Below, piece by piece: positions 20,227 to 26,174 of a stretch of DNA of 64,000 nucleotides. The stretch spans positions 248,001 through 312,000 of the forward strand of contig NZ_KE159710.1 of the NCBI RefSeq assembly GCF_000403435.2. The letters are read 5' to 3'. A program made the position numbers and the translations under genes. Every line of letters starts with the position of its first letter. Within the stretch, counting starts at the first letter, position 1. Below the pieces are notes generated by a model. That model was not told where the DNA came from, did no database searches, and worked only from the letters and a program-made list of their open reading frames with translations. Source of the DNA: Oscillibacter sp. 1-3. Its GTDB lineage: Bacteria > Bacillota > Clostridia > Oscillospirales > Oscillospiraceae.

Positions 20227-20344
20227 GGCAGCGGGATGCGGGACACACACTGCGGTTTCCCTTTCGTCCGGAAAGCAACTCCCCGTCTTCCCAGCACTGC
20301 GGACGGCCCTTGCCGCCCGTTGACACGTGTGTCCCTACTCTGCC
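20227..20344 (-). ncRNA. Tetrahydrofolate riboswitch
   Basis: Minus-strand leader of folT. It has P1 pairing GGCAG/CTGCC, the conserved 5' block GAGTAGGGACACAC, an internal CCGGACGAAAGG, and a 3' block GTGTGTCCCGCATCCCGCTGCC pairing back to the 5' arm. This is the layout of class I THF riboswitches (GGAGAGUAG ... GCAUCCGCUCC). A CTCCTCT stretch between the aptamer and the GGAGG may sequester the ribosome site, suggesting translational control. Confidence 0.82.
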
Positions 20345-20353
20345 TGTTGGTTA

Positions 20354-20381
20354 CCATTATACATACTTTTCGGAAAATAGC
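20354..20381 (-). promoter_or_regulatory. Promoter of folT-folC
   Basis: Minus-strand TATAAT just upstream of the THF aptamer, with TTGCTA 16 bp further upstream. Confidence 0.55.
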
Positions 20382-20428
20382 AAGAGCGGAGATCTCCGGA
20401 AAAACATCCAAAAAAGAATCGGAAAAAG

Positions 20429-20471
20429 TGTTGCGTCCGCAACATTTTGTCATCTTCTTTTGCGGTATAAT
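20429..20471 (+). promoter_or_regulatory. CRP/FNR-type operator and promoter of the 4Fe-4S protein gene
   Basis: Perfect palindrome TGTTGCG-TC-CGCAACA at 20429-20444, followed by TATAAT at 20466-20471. With the start predicted at 20478, the palindrome centre lies at -41.5, the class II position for activators of the CRP/FNR family, and no good -35 hexamer is present. The regulator is not in the window. Confidence 0.7.
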
Positions 20472-20500
20472 GCCGTCAAAGCACATGGGAGGAGATCACA

Positions 20501-21181
20501 ATGCTGCGAAAGATCATCAAAATCGACCAGGAGAAGTGCAGCGGCTGCGGCGCCTGCGCCGATGCCTGCCACGAGGGCGCCATCGACATGGTGGACGGGA
20601 AGGCCGTTCTCACCCGGGAGAGCTACTGCGACGGCCTGGGGGACTGTCTGCCCGCCTGTCCCGCCGGAGCCATCACCTTTGAGGAACGGGAGGCCCCGGC
20701 CTATGACGAAGCCGCCGTTCTGCGGACAAAAGCGGAAAAAAACAAGGGCTGTCCCGGCGCCCGTCCCCAGACACTCCGCAGTCAGCCGACGGAAGAGGCC
20801 GCCGTTTCCAATGCCAGCCGACTGTCCCAGTGGCCGGTACAGATCAAGCTGGCTCCCGTCCGCGCCCCCTACTTCGACGGGGCAAATCTGCTCATCGCCG
20901 CCGACTGCGCCGCCTATGCCTTCGGTGATTTCCACAACACCTTCATCAAAGACCGCGTCACCCTCATCGGCTGTCCCAAATTGGACGAGGTGGACTATGC
21001 GGAGAAGCTGACAGAGATAATCGCCGGAAATCAAATCAAAAGCGTAACCATCGTCCGCATGGGGGTCCCCTGCTGCGGCGGTCTGGAAAACGCCGTGAAG
21101 CGGGCCCTCCAGTCCAGCGGGAAGCCGATTTCCTGGCAGGTGGCGGTCATCTCCACTGACGGAAGGATTTTGGAGCGGTAA
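20501..21181 (+). CDS. 4Fe-4S polyferredoxin-like protein
   Basis: A 226-residue protein. Residues 1-62 form a two-cluster ferredoxin domain (CSGCGACADAC, then CDGLGDCLPACPAGAI, the second with a four-residue first spacing). The C-terminal 150 residues are a conserved domain of anaerobes with isolated cysteines (CPGA, ADCAAYAFG, GCPKL, GVPCCGG) that could bind a further cluster. It probably shuttles electrons. Its activator-type promoter suggests induction by a redox or nitrosative signal, as for other HcpR/FNR-controlled iron-sulfur proteins. ATG 20501 follows GGGAGGAG. Confidence 0.85.
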   Translation: MLRKIIKIDQEKCSGCGACADACHEGAIDMVDGKAVLTRESYCDGLGDCLPACPAGAITFEEREAPAYDEAAVLRTKAEKNKGCPGARPQTLRSQPTEEAAVSNASRLSQWPVQIKLAPVRAPYFDGANLLIAADCAAYAFGDFHNTFIKDRVTLIGCPKLDEVDYAEKLTEIIAGNQIKSVTIVRMGVPCCGGLENAVKRALQSSGKPISWQVAVISTDGRILER

Positions 21182-21298
21182 CAGGCGCAAAAACGGCCGT
21201 CCCGGTTTGGGACGGCTGCTTTTATTTTTCTCCCTTTTGGGAAACGTGTTCCATTAACTATTCCACAAATACAGAATTTGTGTTTATACAGGTTTAGG

Positions 21299-21478
21299 CC
21301 TTGTTTGAAAAATGGCCTAGGCTCTGTTTGATAAATGGCAAAATGTGCAGCGGCGAAAGATTTTTTTGCCGGTCAAGGCGATTTGACGACGCCATACTTT
21401 GTGTATTGCAAGGAAAATCAACGCGGAACGGCGGAAAAAGATCCGTCGCTTGGGCGTTTTGACATTTTTCAAACAAGG
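21299..21478. repeat. Family A element, complete copy plus a truncated left end
   Basis: A 23-bp left-end fragment (CCTTGTTTGAAAAATGG) at 21299 is followed at once by a full 157-bp copy, 21322-21478. This suggests one element inserted beside or into an older one. The full copy is about 95 percent identical to that at 17149. Confidence 0.75.
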
Positions 21479-21488
21479 GCTGAGTGTA

Positions 21489-21517
21489 ATTATAATTTTT
21501 CCTTAACGGATACGCAA
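21489..21517 (-). promoter_or_regulatory. Orphan minus-strand promoter reading into a family A element
   Basis: Minus-strand TTGCGT and TATAAT (21489-21494) are separated by 17 bp. Transcription would start beside the right end of the element and run toward the convergent 4Fe-4S gene. No minus-strand gene follows. Confidence 0.45.
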
Positions 21518-21550
21518 TTCCGAAAAGGGAGTTATTTTTTGAATTTTCCC

Positions 21551-21598
21551 TTGACAAGAACGAACGTTCGATATACAATAGAAATCGAACAAACATTC
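21551..21598 (+). promoter_or_regulatory. SOS-box promoter of the DNA-repair cassette
   Basis: TTGACA (21551-21556), 17-bp spacer, TACAAT (21574-21579). A LexA/DinR box GAAC-GAAC-GTTC lies at 21558-21569 inside the spacer, matching the Firmicutes consensus GAAC-N4-GTTC. A second, weaker one, GAAC-AAAC-ATTC, lies at 21587-21598 just downstream of the -10. Confidence 0.82.
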
Positions 21599-21644
21599 TA
21601 TTTTGCCGCATATCTCCAGCGGCACCTTCAAGGGAGGTCTTTTC

Positions 21645-21749
21645 ATGACTGGCTGGACTCTTTTCTTCATCGTCGTCGGTGTGGCCGTTCTCACCGCCCA
21701 GCTTTTCCGGCTGATCGACGCCATCGAGCGCCCCCGGCGGACCAGGTGA
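21645..21749 (+). CDS. Small SOS-controlled membrane peptide (34 residues)
   Basis: First gene after the SOS-box promoter; ATG 21645 has AAGGGAGG nine bases ahead. The peptide has one membrane helix (about residues 4-23, LFFIVVGVAVLTAQLF) and a basic tail ending ERPRRTR. Its stop lies inside the ribosome site of the radical SAM gene (AGGTGAG), so translation is coupled. I do not recognise the family. Small SOS-induced membrane proteins in other bacteria delay division (for example YneA, SidA); that role here is speculation from context. Confidence 0.65.
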   Translation: MTGWTLFFIVVGVAVLTAQLFRLIDAIERPRRTR

Positions 21750-21758
21750 GCCGTTCCC

Positions 21759-23024
21759 ATGGATGTCCTGGAAAAACTGACCATTCTCACCGATGCCGCC
21801 AAATACGACGCCGCCTGCACCTCCAGCGGCGGCAGCCGTACGGCAAAAAAGGGGTATATCGGCAACACCTCCACCTCCCTGGCCGGGTGCTGCCACACCT
21901 TCTCCGCCGACGGGCGGTGCGTCACGCTTTTGAAAGTGCTGATGACAAACCGCTGCGTATACGACTGCAAATACTGCGTCAACCGCCGCAGCAACGAGAC
22001 AAAACGGGCCGCCTTTACCCCGGAGGAGCTGGCGGACCTGACCATCAACTTCTACCGGCGGAATTATATTGAGGGGCTGTTCCTCTCCTCCGGCGTGTTC
22101 CGTAGTCCGGACTACACCACGGAGCTGATGATCCGCACTCTGCGGCTCCTGCGGGAGACCTGCCGCTTCAACGGCTATATCCACGCCAAGGCCATCCCCG
22201 GCGCCGCGCCGGAGTTGGTGGAGCAGCTGGGATTTCTGGCAGACCGCCTCAGCGTCAACATCGAGCTGCCCTCGGAGGCGGGACTGAAGTCCCTGGCGCC
22301 GGACAAGACCAAGGGCGCGATTCTCGCCCCCATGCGCCAGATTCAGGTTCGGAACCGGCAGAGCAGAGAGGAGCTGGTGAAATACCGCCACGCTCCCAGG
22401 TTCGCTCCCGCCGGGCAGAGCACCCAGCTGATCGTGGGGGCCACGGCAGACAACGACCTCCACATCCTGCGGCTGACCCAGGGTCTCTATGACCGCTATC
22501 GGTTGAAACGGGTGTTCTATTCCGCCTATGTGCCGGTGGTGGAGCACGCCCTGCTGCCCGCCAGGGACGTAAAACCCCCGCTCCTGCGGGAGCACCGGCT
22601 GTACCAGGCGGACTGGCTGCTGCGGTTCTACGGCTTCCGGGCAGAGGAGCTGCTGGATGAGGAAACGCCGGATTTTGACCCTCGGGTGGACCCCAAGTGC
22701 AGCTGGGCCCTGGCCCATCTGGAGTTTTTTCCCGTGGAGGTCAACTCTGCGGACTACGAGTCATTGCTGCGGGTTCCCGGCGTGGGCGTCACCTCTGCCA
22801 GGCGCATCCTGTCCGCCCGCCGGACAGGACCGCTCCACATCGAAAACCTTCCAAAGCTGGGCGTGGTGATGAAGCGGGCCCAATACTTCCTCACCGCCTC
22901 CGGCAAAATTGCCGACGGCCTCCGCTTTACCCCGGACAGCCTCCTGCGGGGGCTGATCGCTGCGGAGCATCCCCTGCTGCCCCAGCCGCCCATGGAGCAG
23001 CTGTCCCTCTTCGCCGCTGTGTGA
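21759..23024 (+). CDS. Putative DNA modification/repair radical SAM protein (TIGR03916 type)
   Basis: A 421-residue protein. The radical SAM cluster motif CVYDCKYCVNRRSNE begins near residue 66 (CxxxCxxC), followed by a TIM-barrel-like core. Near residue 338 a helix-hairpin-helix (LRVPGVGVTSARRIL) is typical of DNA binding. The family is predicted to repair or modify DNA, with a distant link to spore photoproduct lyase. It is always found with the partner encoded eight bases downstream. SOS control seen upstream supports a damage-repair role. Confidence 0.9.
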   Translation: MDVLEKLTILTDAAKYDAACTSSGGSRTAKKGYIGNTSTSLAGCCHTFSADGRCVTLLKVLMTNRCVYDCKYCVNRRSNETKRAAFTPEELADLTINFYRRNYIEGLFLSSGVFRSPDYTTELMIRTLRLLRETCRFNGYIHAKAIPGAAPELVEQLGFLADRLSVNIELPSEAGLKSLAPDKTKGAILAPMRQIQVRNRQSREELVKYRHAPRFAPAGQSTQLIVGATADNDLHILRLTQGLYDRYRLKRVFYSAYVPVVEHALLPARDVKPPLLREHRLYQADWLLRFYGFRAEELLDEETPDFDPRVDPKCSWALAHLEFFPVEVNSADYESLLRVPGVGVTSARRILSARRTGPLHIENLPKLGVVMKRAQYFLTASGKIADGLRFTPDSLLRGLIAAEHPLLPQPPMEQLSLFAAV

Positions 23025-23031
23025 GGCTTTT

Positions 23032-23889
23032 ATGACGGAAATGATCTATTGCTACGACGGCAGCTTTGAAGGCTTCCTGTGCTGCGTATTCGACAGCTAC
23101 GCCAACAGAGAAGTCCCCACCGCCATCTGCCGCGATGAGGACTTTGTTCCAACGCTGTTTGCAAGCCGCTCCATTCCGACGGATCGGGACCACGCGGGCC
23201 GGGTATACCGAAAGGTGGTCAAATGCTCCCCCTGGGCGGCGGAGCTGCTGCGCAAGGGGTTTCTCACCTGCCTGCCAGATCGGGAGATCCATCTCTACCG
23301 CCTTGTTCAAAAGCTGCTGCGGGAGGGGCCGGGCTTCCTTGGAAACCTCTCCGACCCGGTCCTCTGCCCAGTGGCCGGGGCGGTGCGGCATCTGGAGGGC
23401 GAGGCACATCTCCTCAAGGGGTTTGTCCGCTTCTCTGATCTTGGGGGCGTGCTGGGCGGTGAGATCGAGCCGAAGAACCGAGTGCTGCCCATTCTGCGGG
23501 TCCACTTCTGCGCCCGCTATCTCAACGAGCGTTTTTTCCTCTACGACCGCACCCATCACGAGGCCCTCTTTTATGCCGCCGGAAAGGCTGTCATCCGTCC
23601 TCTGGCAGATTTTCAGATGGCCCCGCCGGACGAGGCCGAGGCCTCCTACCGGCTTTTGTGGAAACGGTTTTACGATACCATCGCCATCAAGGAGCGATAT
23701 AATCCAAAATGCCGGATGACAAATATGCCCAAGCGCTACTGGAGCACCATGACGGAATTTCAGGACGAATCGTATTTCAAGGCCCGAAGCTCTCCCGCAG
23801 CCGTTTCAATCCCCGGCGCTCCAGCCGGGATACCTGCACCTGGGACACCCCCAGCACCCGGGCCGTCCGCTCCTGGGTCAGTCCCTTGA
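23032..23889 (+). CDS. TIGR03915-family putative DNA repair protein (DUF4130)
   Basis: A 285-residue protein starting MTEMIYCYDGSFEGFLCCVFDSY, the standard opening of the DUF4130 partner of TIGR03916 proteins. A conserved core ends near MPKRYWSTMTEF (about residue 240), where family members usually stop. Here the frame runs 38 residues further (a Pro/Ala/Ser-rich tail) antisense to the end of sigF, so the natural stop seems to have been lost or displaced. Function is unknown; the fold is distantly related to uracil-DNA-glycosylase-like repair proteins by annotation tradition. Confidence 0.88.
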   Translation: MTEMIYCYDGSFEGFLCCVFDSYANREVPTAICRDEDFVPTLFASRSIPTDRDHAGRVYRKVVKCSPWAAELLRKGFLTCLPDREIHLYRLVQKLLREGPGFLGNLSDPVLCPVAGAVRHLEGEAHLLKGFVRFSDLGGVLGGEIEPKNRVLPILRVHFCARYLNERFFLYDRTHHEALFYAAGKAVIRPLADFQMAPPDEAEASYRLLWKRFYDTIAIKERYNPKCRMTNMPKRYWSTMTEFQDESYFKARSSPAAVSIPGAPAGIPAPGTPPAPGPSAPGSVP

Positions 23890-24481
23890 AGTAGCGGAGC
23901 AAAATGGTCATCCGCTCCTTCTCCGGCAGCTGGTCGATGGCCTCCCGCAGAGCGATCCGCTCCACCAGGGCCTCCTCCGGGGCCTCCGTGCCCAGCACCC
24001 CCTCCAGGGTCAGTCCGTCGATGGTCTCCTGCTGGAGGGATTCCGGCGTATCGGTGGCCAGGTCAATCTGGGCAATCTCCTCCGCCGTCAGGCCGGAGGC
24101 CTCCGACAGCTCCGACAGGGCCGGTTCCCGGCCCAGCTCGTGGCGCAGGCGCTCCCGCAGTCCGTAGAGCATCTGGGACTGCTCCCGCAGGCTCCGCCCC
24201 ACCTTTACCGCGCCGTCGTCCCGCAGGAACCGCCGGATCTCCCCTGCAATCTTGGGTACGGCGTAGGTGGAAAAGCAGGTGCCGTAGTCGAAGTCAAAGC
24301 CCTGAATGGCCTTCAAAAACCCAAGGCATCCCAGCTGATACAGGTCGTCCGGGTCCACGCCCCGGCCATAGTACCGGCGCACCACGCTCCAGATCAGACC
24401 GTTGTTCTCAATGACCGCCTGCTCGCAGGCGTCCCGGTCCCCCTCCTGCGCCGCCCGCAAAAGCTCCAGCGCGGCGCTCAT
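23777..24481 (-). CDS. sigF: Forespore sigma factor SigF
   Basis: A 234-residue sigma-70-type factor with region 2 (YGRGVDPDDLYQLGCLGFLKAIQGFD), region 3 and a region 4 helix-turn-helix (LTQERTARVLGVSQVQVSRLERRGLKRLRE). It is the third gene of the spoIIAA-spoIIAB-sigF operon and overlaps the end of spoIIAB by four bases. In Bacillus it directs early forespore transcription and is held by SpoIIAB until asymmetric division. The 3' end overlaps the convergent repair gene by 113 bp. Confidence 0.95.
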   Translation of the reverse strand: MSAALELLRAAQEGDRDACEQAVIENNGLIWSVVRRYYGRGVDPDDLYQLGCLGFLKAIQGFDFDYGTCFSTYAVPKIAGEIRRFLRDDGAVKVGRSLREQSQMLYGLRERLRHELGREPALSELSEASGLTAEEIAQIDLATDTPESLQQETIDGLTLEGVLGTEAPEEALVERIALREAIDQLPEKERMTILLRYFKGLTQERTARVLGVSQVQVSRLERRGLKRLRESFGP

Positions 24482-24927
24482 TTCGCCGCTTTCAGCCGGG
24501 GCGCCAGCCGCTTTTTCATCACTACAGCCGTACCCTTTCCCGGCACAGAGCGCACGGCCAGCTTATCCATAAAGCTCTCCATGATAGTAAACCCCATGCC
24601 GCTGCGCTCCTCTCCTCCGGTGGTAAACATGGGCTGCCGGGCCCTGTCCACATCCGGAATGCCCCGTCCATAATCCCGCACTGTGATCTCCAGAGTATTC
24701 TCCGGGCAGATACGCACCTTCACCACCACCTTGCCGATGGAGTCCGGATAGCCGTGGACAATGGCGTTGGTCACCGCCTCGCTGACGGCGGTCTTGATGT
24801 CCTCCAGCTCATTGAGCGTGGGGTCCATCTGCGCCGCAAAGCTGGCCGCCGCGGCGCGGGCAAATGATTCGTTGCTGCTGCGGCTGGGAAATTCCAGCGT
24901 CACTTCATTGAATGCTCTTGTCTTCAT
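24478..24927 (-). CDS. spoIIAB: Anti-sigma F factor SpoIIAB
   Basis: A 149-residue GHKL-type serine kinase: the N box ELEDIKTAVSEAVTNAIVHGYP, the GRGIPD motif and the ERSGMGFTIMESFMD glycine-rich loop are all present. It binds SigF and phosphorylates SpoIIAA. It lies between spoIIAA and sigF as in all endospore formers. Confidence 0.96.
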   Translation of the reverse strand: MKTRAFNEVTLEFPSRSSNESFARAAAASFAAQMDPTLNELEDIKTAVSEAVTNAIVHGYPDSIGKVVVKVRICPENTLEITVRDYGRGIPDVDRARQPMFTTGGEERSGMGFTIMESFMDKLAVRSVPGKGTAVVMKKRLAPRLKAAK

Positions 24928-24942
24928 TATGTAAACCTCCCT

Positions 24943-25248
24943 CTATCGAATCGTCACCAGCCGGCCCACACCAGCGGCGTCCAAAACCCGCCGGGCCTGG
25001 GGCGGCACGTTGCAGACCAGAACGCTGCCGTCCAGCAGCTGCATCCGCTGCTGCGCCCGCAGGATCAGCGCGATGCCGGAGCTGTCCATAAACGTCACGC
25101 CGGTCATATCCAGCACCAGCCTGGCGGGCAGCGCCGCGTCCACCGCCAGCTCCAGCTCCCGCAGGGCATCCCGCGCGCCATGGTGGTCGATCTCCCCTGA
25201 CAGCTCCAGCAGCAGTTTCCGGTCCGCGCTCTTTGCGTTGATCTCCAT
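24943..25248 (-). CDS. spoIIAA: Anti-anti-sigma factor SpoIIAA
   Basis: A 101-residue STAS-domain protein with the phospho-acceptor motif MDSSGIALIL (Ser near residue 57). When unphosphorylated it frees SigF from SpoIIAB. First gene of the operon; ATG 25248 follows AGGGG. Only about 30 bp separate it from the upstream terminator. I do not see a clear sigma-H promoter in that gap, so the promoter may overlap the terminator or lie upstream of it. Confidence 0.94.
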   Translation of the reverse strand: MEINAKSADRKLLLELSGEIDHHGARDALRELELAVDAALPARLVLDMTGVTFMDSSGIALILRAQQRMQLLDGSVLVCNVPPQARRVLDAAGVGRLVTIR

Positions 25249-25277
25249 ATTCTTCGCCCCTTTTTATCCTTTGCATA

Positions 25278-25310
25278 GAAAAACACCGTAAGGCTCTATG
25301 CCTTACGGTG
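25278..25310 (-). terminator. Terminator between the DUF3795 gene and spoIIA
   Basis: Minus-strand CACCGTAAGGC-atagA-GCCTTACGGTG followed by TTTTTC, a perfect 11-bp stem. Confidence 0.85.
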
Positions 25311-25379
25311 ATGATAGCATGTCTGACTTTTACTTTCTGTCGAAACCCTTGGAAACCCTATGGAAATTTTCATCTTTTT

Positions 25380-25934
25380 TCATTTTCCGGACTTTCCGGG
25401 CGGTTTTCGCAGCCGCAGGTCGATTCCCCGCCGGGCCGCCGCCTCTTTGCACAGCGCCGCGGCCCGGCCGGCTCGCTCCCGGGGCGGCAGTCCGGACGCC
25501 TCCTCCGAAAGCCGATCCAAAATCTCCCGCAGGTCCTCCAGCTTCAGCAGATTTGCCGCCAGGGCAAACAGGGTCTTCCGCCTGCCGTCGTTATAGTTCT
25601 CCAGCAGGAAACGCAGAATTCCGCACTTTTCCCTCTGCTCTGCATGATAGGACTCCATACCGGTCCGCCGGGCCTTTTCCAGATCCCGCAGACGGTTTTG
25701 ATGGGTGATGAAGCTGTCGTATTCATCCTCCTTATAGCGGGCGCAGGGGAATTCCCCGCATTGAAAGCAGTATGCAATCCCGCCGTGTTCCAAACTGCAC
25801 CGGGCAATGGCGCAGCTCTGGTTCCCCTCTCCTCCGCCGCAGCCAGGGCAGTACCCGCCAAGGCGCATGGTACAAAGGCCGCAGTTCAGCCCGCAGAGGG
25901 AGAACATCTGGTCTGATCTTGCAAAGTCCTTCAT
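25380..25934 (-). CDS. DUF3795 cysteine-rich protein
   Basis: A 184-residue protein. The N-terminal 70 residues carry the DUF3795 cysteine pattern (CGLNCGLCTMRLGGYCPGCGG, SCAIARC, YCFQCGEFPC), likely to bind zinc or an iron-sulfur cluster. The C-terminal part is helical. Function is unknown. The start at 25934 has GGAG five bases ahead; an in-frame ATG at 25973 with AAGGA is an alternative giving 13 more residues. It is monocistronic, with a terminator at 25278. Confidence 0.78.
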   Translation of the reverse strand: MKDFARSDQMFSLCGLNCGLCTMRLGGYCPGCGGGEGNQSCAIARCSLEHGGIAYCFQCGEFPCARYKEDEYDSFITHQNRLRDLEKARRTGMESYHAEQREKCGILRFLLENYNDGRRKTLFALAANLLKLEDLREILDRLSEEASGLPPRERAGRAAALCKEAAARRGIDLRLRKPPGKSGK

Positions 25935-26126
25935 ATGTACTCCAAATGCTCTGATTTTCGGAATGAAATTCATGAAAGAGGTCCTTTTCCGCTTCTGGAC
26001 AGTTGCGTCGAATGGGAGGTCACGCCTCTCGCAGCAGCCATCCGCCAGAGCGGCAGTTACCAGGTAAAGACCGTACCCTTTGGCACGGCCCTCTGCCGGC
26101 AGGAACAGGCCGTCCCGGACGTCTGA
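25935..26126 (+). CDS. Possible small protein or gene remnant
   Basis: A plus-strand frame of 63 codons whose second half (CVEWEVTPLAAAIRQSGSYQ... to AVPDV) has GC-biased third positions typical of this genome. It ends nine bases before a strong plus-strand terminator. No ribosome site precedes the ATG at 25935, which directly abuts the divergent DUF3795 start. It may be a real small gene with a later start, or the 3' remnant of a larger one. Not recognised. Confidence 0.35.
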   Translation: MYSKCSDFRNEIHERGPFPLLDSCVEWEVTPLAAAIRQSGSYQVKTVPFGTALCRQEQAVPDV

Positions 26127-26134
26127 TGTCTCGC

Positions 26135-26174
26135 AGGGCCCCGCCGGTGTTCCGGTGGGGCCCTCGGTATTTTT
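26135..26174 (+). terminator. Strong terminator, plus direction
   Basis: AGGGCCCCGCCGG-tgtt-CCGGTGGGGCCCT followed by CGGTATTTTT. The T-run is on the plus side only, although valS ends eight bases away on the minus strand. Confidence 0.7.

Noticed and set aside
25249..25277. Sigma-H promoter for spoIIA (AGGAT ... GAAT)
   Set aside because: The GAAT touches the spoIIAA start codon, leaving no leader; the sequence is better explained as the ribosome site.
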